Notes: a model not told the origin generated them from the sequence alone. Shown: positions 6,946 to 14,353, numbered from the stretch's first letter. The stretch is DNA of 18,051 bases from an archaeon (GCA_029932835.1 JAOZPI010000009.1:1-18051), one strand, 5' to 3'. A program made the numbers and translations.

Positions 6946-7350
6946 ATGGTCCGGATTCTGAACGAAACAAGGAGGAGTATAGTAGCTGAGAATGCAAAGG
7001 AGGTACGGGGGATTCTGGGAAGGATGCGGGGGTTGATGCTTAAGAAAAGCCCGGAGTGTGTAATTCTTGTAGCACCAAGCTCTTCCATCTCAGCGTCTTC
7101 AATCCATATGTTTTTTATGCTGCAGAGGATTGACGTCATTTGGGCCGATGATGAATTACGGGTCGTAGATCTTCTCTCTAACCTCAAGCCGTGGAGCCTT
7201 AGAATATTTAGGCCGTCAAAGCCAGCTAGGTATGTAATCGAATGTCCATCTGGGACTATAGAGAGAACAAAGACTAAGAGGGGAGATCGCCTTTCCTTTA
7301 ATAAACCACAAAGGAGGAATTTGGAGCATATTTATTCAGAGATAGGATAA
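6946..7350 (+). CDS. DUF192 family protein
   Basis: 134 residues matching the DUF192 pattern: RGLM at 28-31, aromatic/hydrophobic residues at 55-58 (MFFM), IDVIWADD at 62-69, KPW at 81-83, IECPSGT at 98-104 and a C-terminal KRGDRL. The fold is a small beta-barrel of unknown function. Many family members are exported, but this one has no signal peptide or membrane helix and so should be cytosolic. It is unusually basic. Its stop codon is 6 bp before the PRPP synthase ATG, so the two form an operon driven from the TATA box at 6916-6924. A nucleotide-related role is suggested only by this linkage. Confidence 0.78.
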   Translation: MVRILNETRRSIVAENAKEVRGILGRMRGLMLKKSPECVILVAPSSSISASSIHMFFMLQRIDVIWADDELRVVDLLSNLKPWSLRIFRPSKPARYVIECPSGTIERTKTKRGDRLSFNKPQRRNLEHIYSEIG

Positions 7351-7356
7351 ATAAGC

Positions 7357-8217
7357 ATGCTTCTATTTTGCAACCAGAGATCAAGGGAGCTAGGTGAAAG
7401 AGTAGCCAAGGATATTGGAACAGAGATTGGAGAGATAGAAAGAAAGAGGTTTCCAGATGGGGAGATGTATATTAGGGTAGGGGAACGAGTCAAGGGGGAG
7501 GATGTTGTGCTAGTGCATACAACAAAAGACAACAATGATCTGGTTGAATTAATATTGACCCTCTCGGCCCTGAGAGAGAACGGAGCAGAAAGGATAGTAT
7601 GCGTGATTCCGTACATGCTTTATCAAAGACAGGATACCGTGTTCTTAGAGGGAGAGGCCATAAGTGCTAAGGCTGTCCTTATGATGATAAACGAGTTTGC
7701 AGATAACATTGCTGTAGTAAATGCACACTTTCTGGAGAGGGGGGGGAGGTTCAAGTTCGGAGGTGTGGAGGTAGAAAATATGAACGCTTTCCCTCTCTTA
7801 GGTGGATACTACAAAGGGGTGGAAAATGCTGTGGTTTTTTCTCCAGACGAGGGATCAATGCATTATGCGAGATCTGCTGCTGAGGTTATTGGATGTGAGT
7901 ATGACCACCTTGTGAAAAAGCGCATAGATGGGGAAACAGTAGAGATACAACCGAAAAAGTTGGATATCAATGGAAAAAACGCCATAATACTGGACGATAT
8001 TATATCCACAGGCGGAACTATGAAAAGGGCTGCAGAGGAGCTGATAAAGCAGGGAGCCAAGAGCGTCCATATAGGCTGTGTTCATGGGGTATTCGCAAAG
8101 GGGGTGGATATGTTTAGTGGCATGGACATTGTCTGTTCCGATACGCTCCCAACACCATTCAGCTGCGTCTCAGTAGCTCCGCTGGTAGTAGATCTCGTGG
8201 AAAGGGAAGGAATATAA
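7357..8217 (+). CDS. prs: Ribose-phosphate pyrophosphokinase (PRPP synthase)
   Basis: 286 residues, the usual length for archaeal PRPP synthases. The enzyme makes phosphoribosyl pyrophosphate from ribose-5-phosphate and ATP for nucleotide, histidine and tryptophan synthesis. Family marks are RFPDGEMYIR (31-40), PYMLYQRQD (85-93) with the following GEAISAK, FSPDEGSMHYA (161-171), the KKRIDGE loop (187-193) and the PRPP-binding loop DDIISTGGT (213-221). It is the second gene of an operon with the DUF192 gene and ends 33 bp from the convergent valS stop codon. ATG 7357 is the only sensible start, as LLFCNQRSRELGERVA is the expected first strand and helix. Confidence 0.95.
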   Translation: MLLFCNQRSRELGERVAKDIGTEIGEIERKRFPDGEMYIRVGERVKGEDVVLVHTTKDNNDLVELILTLSALRENGAERIVCVIPYMLYQRQDTVFLEGEAISAKAVLMMINEFADNIAVVNAHFLERGGRFKFGGVEVENMNAFPLLGGYYKGVENAVVFSPDEGSMHYARSAAEVIGCEYDHLVKKRIDGETVEIQPKKLDINGKNAIILDDIISTGGTMKRAAEELIKQGAKSVHIGCVHGVFAKGVDMFSGMDIVCSDTLPTPFSCVSVAPLVVDLVEREGI

Positions 8218-8250
8218 GGGGGATGTGAAACTAGCATGGGATGGGGGGTC

Positions 8251-10626
8251 TTAAGGAAAAGAAACCTTGAGGTTTGGCCCCTTCTGGACGCTAATCTTGG
8301 ATATGTGTCCAGTCCCGCGGATGTCCTCCTCTATCTCCTCAACCGCCTTAGGGTCTGGAGCCTCTATGAGGATCTTCCCAATCTCGGCATTGAGGGGCAT
8401 TCCCCTGTCTGTTTTGTATACACGAATGCGACTTATTATATCTATGAGGATCTTTCCTAGTTCTTCAGCCCTTGGATCCCTTAAGGATTCGTCAGGGTCT
8501 GGAAATTCTTGAAGGTGCACTGATTTCTTGTGGAATAAACTGGTGTATATCTCTTCGGTAATATGGGGAGTAACAGGAGCGAGGAGACGGAGAATCACAC
8601 TCAGAACGTGGAGGAGGGTATATTGAGCCGCATATTTGGACTCTTCTCCATATATCTCTGGTTTGTATAGGCGATGCTTTACCATTTCTATGTAGTAGTC
8701 CGCAAGCTCATGCCAGACAAACCCCCTTAGTTCCTGCACCGGGATTGTAAAAACATATCTATCAAAGTTTTCCCTAATCAGAGAGATAAGGCCCTGCAGT
8801 CTTGAGAATATCCACCGATCAGTTGCACGAAGATGTGGTTTTGGACCCTCTACATAGTCCCGAACCATAAACTCGACAAAGCGGGAGACGTTCCAGAGCT
8901 TTGTAAGAAATTTGTTGGAGTGCTCGCATTCTTCCCACGAAAAAGGGTAGTCCTCTCCAAGGGAGCCCATAGCAGCCCACTGCCTCAGTGCGTCTGCTGG
9001 ATATTTGGACAAAACCTCCTCGGGTGTTATTATATTGCCAAGAGACTTGCTCATCTTTTTTCCATCAGGTCCGGCCACCATTCCATTAACCATGAGGTCT
9101 CTAAAGCATGGTTTGCCTGTGAGGATGAGGTTTCTGAGTATTGTGTAAAAGGTCCAAGTCCTTATTATCTCATATCCCTGTGGTCTCAGCGTGACGGGAT
9201 AGGTCTTCTCAAAGAAGGAGTTGTCCTTTCCCCATCTGGATATCACAAGGGGCGTTATTGAGGAATCCACCCAACAGTCGCACACATCAGATGCTCCCAG
9301 TGCAGTGCCACCGCAACTACACTTCTTGACTGTTCCCCTCGGATCCACAGGCAGCTCTCCCTCATCTGCGGGGATTATCTTCCCACACTTCTCACAGACC
9401 CAGAAGGGAAGGGGCGTACCAAATACCCTCTGGCGCGATATTACCCAGTCCCAATCCATGGAGGCAGACCAATCCTGTAGGCGACCAAACATATATGGGG
9501 GATACCAATTCATTGTGCGGGCAGCGTTTGTTACCTCGTCCAGCAGATCTCTAACCCGTATAAACCACTGTTCCATAGGGAGCAGTTCTATAGGGGTCTG
9601 ACAGGAGGATCTCTCTGTATGGGAAAGGACATTATGCTTTATTTTTTCTACCTTCTTGATCCTTCCAAGCTCCTCCAGCCTTTTGACTATACGCCTCCTG
9701 CCCTCCTCAATAGTTTCTCCAGAGAAATCCCCAGCAACCTCGCTGAGCTTTCCGTCAGGGGTTATCAAATCTACGACAGGGAGATTGTACTTTTTTTGCC
9801 ATTTTATGTCCTGCTCATCACCAAAGGTGCAAAGATAAACCACACCAGTCCCAAACTCTCTGTCTACAGATTCGTCTGCAATTATTGGAACGCTCTGCCC
9901 GAATATTGGCATAGTGGCTTTCTTCCCCACAATATCCTTATATCTCTCATCATCAGGGTGCACAAATACGGCAACACAGGCTGGCATCATCTCTGGGCGG
10001 GTAGTAGCTATTGTTGTTTTTTTGCCTCCCTCAACATCCACTTCTATATAATACAGGCTTCCCTCCCTCTCGATATATCCGACCTCAGCCTTTGCAAGAG
10101 CTGTACCACACTTCCAACACCAGAGAACAGGGTGCTTACCGCGGTAGAGAAGGCCCTTTTTATAGAACTCCAAAAGAGTCTTCTGCACTACTCTCTTGTA
10201 CTCATCGCTCATAGTTCGATAGCTGAGGGACCAGTCTGTTGAATATGCAAGCATGTCAAACTGCGATTTCATGCGCTCTATGGCATCCTCTGTCCATTTC
10301 TCACATGCCTTCAGGAAACTCTCTCTGTCCTGCTTCCGTATATTCAGATTTCTCTCAACAGCAAGCTCTGTGGGAAGCCCATGGCAGTCAAATCCCTGCG
10401 GGAGGAGAACATTCCAACCTGTCATACGCTTATATCTGGCTACTATGTCGATCCACACGTGGTTATAAACGTGGCCGAGGTGGAGGCTACCGGATGTAAA
10501 TGGTGGGGGAGTGTCTATGGAATAAACAGGGCGTGGATCGTTGATATCAAAGCGGTAGAGGTCTTTCTTTCTCCACTCTTCCTGCCATTTCTTCTCAATT
10601 GATGGATCGAATCTCTTTGGGAGCAT
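8251..10626 (-). CDS. valS: Valyl-tRNA synthetase
   Basis: 791 residues, class Ia, charging tRNA-Val. The HIGH motif is HLGH (49-52), preceded by TPPPFTSGS, and KMSKS lies near residue 520 in GKKMSKSLGN. DWVISRQRVFGTPLPFW is the usual class Ia block. The editing (CP1) domain contains the TTRPEMMPA segment. Two zinc-type Cys clusters are seen: WCWKCG near 170, and CEKCG with CSCGG near 415-440. The helical anticodon-binding domain follows; the bacterial C-terminal coiled coil is absent, as in archaea. It is somewhat shorter than common archaeal ValRS. It has its own TATA box, so it need not depend on the upstream HAD gene. Confidence 0.95.
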   Translation of the reverse strand: MLPKRFDPSIEKKWQEEWRKKDLYRFDINDPRPVYSIDTPPPFTSGSLHLGHVYNHVWIDIVARYKRMTGWNVLLPQGFDCHGLPTELAVERNLNIRKQDRESFLKACEKWTEDAIERMKSQFDMLAYSTDWSLSYRTMSDEYKRVVQKTLLEFYKKGLLYRGKHPVLWCWKCGTALAKAEVGYIEREGSLYYIEVDVEGGKKTTIATTRPEMMPACVAVFVHPDDERYKDIVGKKATMPIFGQSVPIIADESVDREFGTGVVYLCTFGDEQDIKWQKKYNLPVVDLITPDGKLSEVAGDFSGETIEEGRRRIVKRLEELGRIKKVEKIKHNVLSHTERSSCQTPIELLPMEQWFIRVRDLLDEVTNAARTMNWYPPYMFGRLQDWSASMDWDWVISRQRVFGTPLPFWVCEKCGKIIPADEGELPVDPRGTVKKCSCGGTALGASDVCDCWVDSSITPLVISRWGKDNSFFEKTYPVTLRPQGYEIIRTWTFYTILRNLILTGKPCFRDLMVNGMVAGPDGKKMSKSLGNIITPEEVLSKYPADALRQWAAMGSLGEDYPFSWEECEHSNKFLTKLWNVSRFVEFMVRDYVEGPKPHLRATDRWIFSRLQGLISLIRENFDRYVFTIPVQELRGFVWHELADYYIEMVKHRLYKPEIYGEESKYAAQYTLLHVLSVILRLLAPVTPHITEEIYTSLFHKKSVHLQEFPDPDESLRDPRAEELGKILIDIISRIRVYKTDRGMPLNAEIGKILIEAPDPKAVEEIEEDIRGTGHISKISVQKGPNLKVSFP

Positions 10627-10645
10627 ATTGCCTTAGTTTGATATC

Positions 10646-10656
10646 TTTTATATTAA
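10646..10656 (-). promoter_or_regulatory. TATA box for valS
   Basis: Minus-strand TTAATATAAAA lies 20-30 bp before ATG 10626, between the HAD stop codon and valS; this fits a leaderless valS mRNA. Confidence 0.6.
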
Positions 10657-10663
10657 AAACGGA

Positions 10664-11320
10664 TCACATGGTGGAGATGGAGGAGGGATGAAACTCCGAA
10701 AGGGAATTTATCAACAGGTCTGGCCCTGACGCTGCGAGCTCTTCTCTACTATTTGCTCCAGTCGCCACAGCTACCACTTTCATTCCTGCTCTCTTAGCCC
10801 CGATTACACCATAAACTGTATCCTCAAATACAAGACAATTCTTTGGATCTTCTCCAAGCCTCTTGGCAGCAAGTAGGAATATTAGGGGAGATGGCTTTGC
10901 TTTTTCTACCTCGTCTCCGGTCACCACCACATCGAAGTATGGCAAAAGACCGAAGGTGGACAAAATGTTGTACGCAGGAGGCGCCCGTCCAGATGTGGCT
11001 ATAGCGAGTTTGTATTTCCCCTTCAGACTCTCTAAAAGGGGAATGGCACCCGGCAGGATAGTTATCTCCTGCAAACGCTTCATGAACGCCTCCTTTATTT
11101 CATCCACGATACTTTCAATATCGATTTTTGCAGGAGTTATGCCCTTCGCCCTTAGAACATCCACCATAATGTCTCTTGCTTTTTTCCCAAAGCTAGCCTG
11201 CACTGTTTTGGGATCTACACTTATCCCAATCTCCTGCAGAATACGCATATAGACGTCCAAATAGAGATGCGTGGTATCCACTAAGGTTCCATCTAGATCA
11301 AAGATTACCGCCCTTATCAT
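10664..11320 (-). CDS. HAD-superfamily phosphatase (phosphoglycolate phosphatase/beta-phosphoglucomutase-like)
   Basis: 218 residues, HAD subfamily IA with a helical cap at about 15-85. Motif I is DLDGT with D8 and D10 (nucleophile and acid/base). Motif II is S110 in IATSGR, motif III is K142 in KAKPSP, and motif IV is VFEDT with D167. Substrates of this group range from phosphoglycolate to sugar phosphates, and the sequence does not decide between them. Its ATG overlaps the stop of the archaeoflavoprotein gene by 4 nt (ATGA), so the two are translationally coupled. valS follows 37 bp later. Confidence 0.85.
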   Translation of the reverse strand: MIRAVIFDLDGTLVDTTHLYLDVYMRILQEIGISVDPKTVQASFGKKARDIMVDVLRAKGITPAKIDIESIVDEIKEAFMKRLQEITILPGAIPLLESLKGKYKLAIATSGRAPPAYNILSTFGLLPYFDVVVTGDEVEKAKPSPLIFLLAAKRLGEDPKNCLVFEDTVYGVIGAKRAGMKVVAVATGANSREELAASGPDLLINSLSEFHPSSISTM

Positions 11321-11880
11321 CCTTCCTTGCTTCCGCCCTCATCAACCACATCAAATCCAGCCTGTTCTAGCTCTCTCAAAAGCCTCTGCGGACTCTCTAA
11401 TATAGCGATTCCCTCTGACTCCAAGTATTTTATGTTCCTAAGGTCGGCTTTCCGAGGCCTCATGTGAACTATGCTTCCTCCAGGTGTGAGTATGTCAGGT
11501 ATTTTGACCTCCTTTGGCACCCAGTCTGTTGGGACCATGTAGATGGGAACTCCAGTCTTTAGTGCCATAGAAACTGCAGTCGTTACCAAGTTATCAGCTA
11601 TTCCGTTTGCTACCTTTGCAACTGTGTTTGCAGTCGCGGGGGAAACAACAACAGCTTTGAACTCTCCAAGGCTCACACTCCCAGCTCGTTCGGAGGAGAC
11701 ATCATCGTCTTCGACTACTTCCCAGGTTCTTCTCACATCACGCAGGAGCTTGTATTTCTCTAAGACCTTCCTCCCAGCCCGAGACAGAAAAACGATAATA
11801 GTAGTGTCTATTTTCCCCATAACCTCTATGGAATCTGTCAGGAAGTCACCAGCCCCAGTGATGCACCATAGAATTTTCAT
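11317..11880 (-). CDS. Archaeoflavoprotein, MJ0208 family (flavoprotein / dihydromethanopterin reductase-like)
   Basis: 187 residues with the flavoprotein fold of PF02441. The N terminus MKILWCITGAGDFL matches the archaeal WGITGAGHFL signature, with Cys in place of Gly at residue 6. SPATANT (80-86) and NGIADNLVTTA (92-102) form the FMN phosphate site, and VPIYMVPTDW follows. Relatives include archaeoflavoprotein AfpA and acceptor-type dihydromethanopterin reductases, so it probably moves electrons through FMN. The physiological partner is not visible here. It is the first gene of the pair with the HAD phosphatase. The 57 bp upstream holds only a weak TATA candidate. Confidence 0.8.
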   Translation of the reverse strand: MKILWCITGAGDFLTDSIEVMGKIDTTIIVFLSRAGRKVLEKYKLLRDVRRTWEVVEDDDVSSERAGSVSLGEFKAVVVSPATANTVAKVANGIADNLVTTAVSMALKTGVPIYMVPTDWVPKEVKIPDILTPGGSIVHMRPRKADLRNIKYLESEGIAILESPQRLLRELEQAGFDVVDEGGSKEG

Positions 11881-11937
11881 AGAGTAAAATATGAGAGATT
11901 ATTGAAAAATTAGAGATTTGCATACAATACGGCGACA

Positions 11938-12360
11938 TCACTTCAGACGCTCCAGTATTATGGCAGGGCATACCCTTTTTACGCCCCTCATTTCGCCTAT
12001 GTGCTCCAAAAAAGATGCAAGAGCAGGAGAATCAGGAAACCAAGCTTCAAGGAGTATCATGTGGTCCCCAGTGGAGGAATAGAGACGCTTGATCTGGTCC
12101 AACTTTCTCAATTCTGTCAGAGTGGGCAGATACGTGTCTGGTTCAGTATCAATTCCGATAATTGCTTTTGTCTCAAATCCTATCTTTGTGGAGTTTATGT
12201 CAATAGTGTACTTTTCTATCACCCCCCTCTTCTCAAGTAATTTTACCCTTTTCCTCACCGCTGTTTCACTAACCCCAAGCATCTTGGCAATATGTGTGTA
12301 AGGCATGCGAGAGTCCTTCTCTAGTATTTCAATGAGCCTTAAGTCCGAAATTCGAACCAT
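11938..12360 (-). CDS. Lrp/AsnC family transcriptional regulator
   Basis: 140 residues. The N-terminal winged helix-turn-helix spans about 5-50, with recognition-helix residues in LGVSETAVRKRVKLLEKRG. The C-terminal RAM (ligand/oligomer) domain spans about 65-140. Such proteins form dimers or octamers and often sense amino acids. It is divergent from the rubrerythrin gene, and the 84-bp gap holds an AT-rich inverted repeat that carries TATA boxes for both directions. Autoregulation and control of the oxidative-stress genes are therefore plausible but not shown. ATG 12360 is 23-30 bp from the minus-strand TATA box, giving a leaderless mRNA. Confidence 0.9.
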   Translation of the reverse strand: MVRISDLRLIEILEKDSRMPYTHIAKMLGVSETAVRKRVKLLEKRGVIEKYTIDINSTKIGFETKAIIGIDTEPDTYLPTLTELRKLDQIKRLYSSTGDHMILLEAWFPDSPALASFLEHIGEMRGVKRVCPAIILERLK

Positions 12361-12365
12361 AATGT

Positions 12366-12390
12366 ATTTATATGGATAGAATATATAAAT
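12366..12390. promoter_or_regulatory. Divergent promoter with inverted repeat between the Lrp gene and rubrerythrin
   Basis: ATTTATAT (12366-12373) and ATATAAAT (12383-12390) are perfect inverted repeats 9 bp apart. Read on the minus strand, the second arm is a TATA box 23-30 bp before the Lrp-gene ATG. Read on the plus strand, either arm can serve rubrerythrin, whose leader also holds GGGGGG at 12424-12429, 15 nt before its ATG. An Lrp dimer could bind here. Confidence 0.55.
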
Positions 12391-12444
12391 AAAAGAAGAA
12401 AATAAAGGTAAAAAATTGAAACTGGGGGGTAAGCAAAAGATAGA

Positions 12445-13032
12445 ATGAAGAAGACAATAGAAAACCTAGCAAAGGCATTTGTAGGCGAAAGCCAAGCAAG
12501 GAATAGGTACACCATATACGCGAAGATAGCAAAAAAAGAGGGATATGAGCAAATAGCCAATATCTTTCTAGAAACAGCTGAAAATGAAAGAGAACACGCA
12601 AAATGGCTTTTTAGGCTCTTGAATGAACTTGTAAAAAGAGAGGGAAGTGCGGATTTAGATGATTTAAGGGTGGAAGCTGCAGTTCCAACTGTCCTAGGGG
12701 ACACAAAAGAAAACCTAAGGGCTGCAATAGCGGGGGAGAGTTATGAAAATGAAACCATGTACCCAAACTTTGCGAAGGTGGCAGAGGAGGAGGGACTTTC
12801 AGATATCGCGAGGAGGCTGAGGGCAATCGCAATCGCTGAAAAGCACCACGAGGAGAGGTATAAAAAGCTATTAAATGAGGTAGAGGGGGGAACAGTATTC
12901 AAAAAGGAGAAGAAGGTCTTCTGGGTATGTTTAAAATGTGGATATGTGCACGAGGGGGAAGAGCCCCCAGAGACGTGCCCGTCCTGTGGACACCCAAGCT
13001 CCTATTTTGAGAGAAAGTGTGAAGAGTTTTAG
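12445..13032 (+). CDS. rbr: Rubrerythrin
   Basis: 195 residues, the standard rubrerythrin length. It reduces hydrogen peroxide to water in the cytosol of anaerobes. The four-helix diiron domain holds E15 (in GESQARNRY), E48xxH51, E98 (in AGESYENE) and E132xxH135. The C-terminal rubredoxin domain has C162, C165, C178 and C181 (CLKCG and CPSCG) for one iron. It leads a cluster with desulfoferrodoxin 12 bp downstream and an Ogg2-like lyase after that, so peroxide and superoxide removal and DNA repair are probably co-expressed. The promoter is shared with the divergent Lrp gene. Confidence 0.95.
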   Translation: MKKTIENLAKAFVGESQARNRYTIYAKIAKKEGYEQIANIFLETAENEREHAKWLFRLLNELVKREGSADLDDLRVEAAVPTVLGDTKENLRAAIAGESYENETMYPNFAKVAEEEGLSDIARRLRAIAIAEKHHEERYKKLLNEVEGGTVFKKEKKVFWVCLKCGYVHEGEEPPETCPSCGHPSSYFERKCEEF

Positions 13033-13044
13033 CAGTGTGATAAA

Positions 13045-13419
13045 ATGACCAAAAGAATGCAGATATACCGGTGTAGTGTGTGTGGCAATATTGTGGCAGT
13101 TTTACACCCTGGAGTAGGAAAGCTCGTGTGTTGTGGGAGAGAGATGGAGCTGTTAGAAGAGAAAGAAGAGGAAACAGGACAGGAAAAGCATATCCCAGTG
13201 ATAGAGGAGGGAGAAGGGAAGGCAAGGGTAAGGATAGGCTCAGTTCCTCACCCAATGGAGGAAAAACACTACATAGAGTGGATAGAGATTGTTGCCGATG
13301 GTGCTATATTAAGAAAGTTCTTGTCCCCTGGAGACAAACCAGAAGCAGAGTTTGAAGTGAGTGGAGGAGTAGAGGGGACGCGAACATACTGCAATGTCCA
13401 TGGTCTCTGGAGGGCATAA
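13045..13419 (+). CDS. dfx: Desulfoferrodoxin (superoxide reductase, two-iron type)
   Basis: 124 residues. It reduces superoxide to hydrogen peroxide, which the adjacent rubrerythrin can then remove. The N-terminal desulforedoxin domain keeps its four cysteines (C10, C13, C29, C30), so the Fe(Cys)4 centre I should be present. Centre II ligands are H49 (in EKHIPV, with E47 and K48), H69 (PHPM), H75 (KHYIEW), C116 and H119 (CNVHGLW). An internal ATG at 13057 is a possible alternative start; ATG 13045 leaves a 12-bp gap after rubrerythrin. Its 3' end overlaps the next gene. Confidence 0.95.
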   Translation: MTKRMQIYRCSVCGNIVAVLHPGVGKLVCCGREMELLEEKEEETGQEKHIPVIEEGEGKARVRIGSVPHPMEEKHYIEWIEIVADGAILRKFLSPGDKPEAEFEVSGGVEGTRTYCNVHGLWRA

Positions 13420-14077
13420 CAACCGACATGGAGAGAACGAAAAGAGCAGAGGAGGGTCCGGAGGTAGAGAAAGAGAAGAGATAATAAAGGTGTATGCAGA
13501 GATAAAGGATAAGATTGAGCAAAAGTTCTTTGAGTTTAGAAGAAGGGGAAAGGAGAGGGACAAGGTCCTGGAGGAGCTGGTGTTTTGCCTTCTAACACCA
13601 CAATCAAAGGCTGAGGTTTGTTGGAGGGCAACAGAAGGAATTATATCAGACAAAAAGATATCGGCAAGTTCTCAGAGGCTGTTACCCTACTTGAGCGGAA
13701 TTAGGTTTAGAAAGAAAAAGTCACAGTATATTGAGGCTGGTGTGCAGAGGATTATAGGGGAATGGGCAGAGTTTAGCAGATGTCTCAAAGAGGAGAATAA
13801 AGCCAGAGAATGGCTAGTCAAGAAGATTAAGGGCATGGGATACAAGGAAGCAAGCCATTTTCTCAGAAATATCGGACATGGAGAGAACCTTGCCATATTG
13901 GATAGACACATTTTGAAGAGTCTCGAAGGGTTTGGAATCAAGGGAGATGTCAAAACAAAATCTGGATATTTGGACCTAGAAGAAAAAATGCGAGACTTCT
14001 CAATGAGCCTTGGGATCCCCCTCTCCCACCTAGATTTTGTGCTTTGGTATATGGAAACAGGAAGGATATTTAAGTAG
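13394..14077 (+). CDS. N-glycosylase/DNA lyase, archaeal Ogg2 type
   Basis: 227 residues from ATG 13394, of the helix-hairpin-helix/endonuclease III superfamily. ELVFCLLTPQSKAE (61-74) matches the ELCFCILT core of archaeal 8-oxoguanine lyases. K151 in GMGYKEASHFLRNIG is the Schiff-base lysine, and D170 in LAILDRHIL the catalytic Asp. It excises 8-oxoguanine and cleaves the strand. The first 30 residues are polar, Gly/Arg-rich and unlike the family, so the true start is uncertain: ATG 13394 and ATG 13400 both overlap dfx (by 26 or 20 bp), while GTG 13490 would give a shorter, slightly truncated N terminus. The overlap indicates co-transcription with the rubrerythrin-desulfoferrodoxin pair. Confidence 0.85.
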   Translation: MSMVSGGHNNRHGENEKSRGGSGGREREEIIKVYAEIKDKIEQKFFEFRRRGKERDKVLEELVFCLLTPQSKAEVCWRATEGIISDKKISASSQRLLPYLSGIRFRKKKSQYIEAGVQRIIGEWAEFSRCLKEENKAREWLVKKIKGMGYKEASHFLRNIGHGENLAILDRHILKSLEGFGIKGDVKTKSGYLDLEEKMRDFSMSLGIPLSHLDFVLWYMETGRIFK

Positions 14078-14136
14078 GCATGAGGCCAGCAGAACAGGGA
14101 GCTCCACGGCAGTTTTCTAGGGGGGACGCCTTTAAT

Positions 14137-14232
14137 GGCCTTTTCCCAAAACAGCCTTTTTCCAAAAGGCTGTAAACTTTTAAAAAAAGTTTAATCAAAA
14201 CCCCTTTTCGCCAGCCTTTTCCTAAAAGGCTG
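14137..14232. repeat. Cluster of near-identical hairpins between convergent transcripts
   Basis: Hairpin A (14151-14173) has 10-bp arms ACAGCCTTTT/AAAAGGCTGT around TCC. Hairpin B (14212-14232) has 9-bp arms CAGCCTTTT/AAAAGGCTG around CCT. A weaker copy, GGCCTTTTCCCAAAAC, lies at 14138-14151. Between A and B, AAACTTT (14174-14180) pairs with AAAGTTT (14186-14192). The block separates the lyase gene from oppositely transcribed tRNA genes, so termination in both directions or a small dispersed repeat are the likely explanations. Confidence 0.6.
14182..14188 (-). terminator. Oligo-T terminator for the tRNA-Lys/tRNA-Arg transcript
   Basis: On the minus strand a run of seven T follows hairpin B, 57 nt past the tRNA-Arg end at 14245. 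Archaeal RNA polymerase stops at such T runs. Confidence 0.4.
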
Positions 14233-14244
14233 TAGGGGGCTGAG

Positions 14245-14319
14245 CGGACCCGCCGGGATTCGAACCCGGGATCTTCGGCTTAGAAGGCCGACGCCTTGTC
14301 CTGACTAGGCTACGGGCCC
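14245..14319 (-). tRNA. tRNA-Arg(UCU)
   Basis: Minus strand, 75 nt. Acceptor arms are GGGCCCG and CGGGTCC (one G-T), with discriminator G. The anticodon stem TCGGC/GCCGA encloses CTTCTAA, so the anticodon is TCT, reading AGA/AGG. The T arm is CCCGG/CCGGG around TTCGAAT. CCA is not encoded. AGA/AGG codons are used heavily for Arg in this window. It lies 34 bp after tRNA-Lys on the same strand. Confidence 0.93.
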
Positions 14320-14353
14320 AGGAATAAAGACCACTTGGAATAAGCCTTTTGAA

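Noticed and set aside
6945..6954. The ACCATGGT palindrome at the DUF192 start as an operator
   Set aside because: It is only 8 bp and includes the start codon; such palindromes are common by chance.
8833..10602. Several plus-strand open frames of 60-207 codons opposite valS
   Set aside because: They are antisense to a complete valyl-tRNA synthetase, have no recognisable domains and use codons unlike the real genes; they are shadows.
13428..13484. Short frame from ATG 13428 after GGAGGG
   Set aside because: It stops after 18 codons within the lyase gene. It could hint at a frameshift, but the lyase frame is open and intact without it.
13425..13888. A 14-bp direct repeat, GACATGGAGAGAAC, at 13425-13438 and 13875-13888
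   Set aside because: A single 14-mer match within 18 kb is close to chance expectation, and both copies lie in coding sequence of the same frame. There are no flanking repeats or mobile-element features.
14137..14232. Possible CRISPR array or insertion-sequence ends
   Set aside because: There are only two good hairpins plus one decayed copy, without regular spacers, flanking target duplications or a transposase, so neither label is supported.
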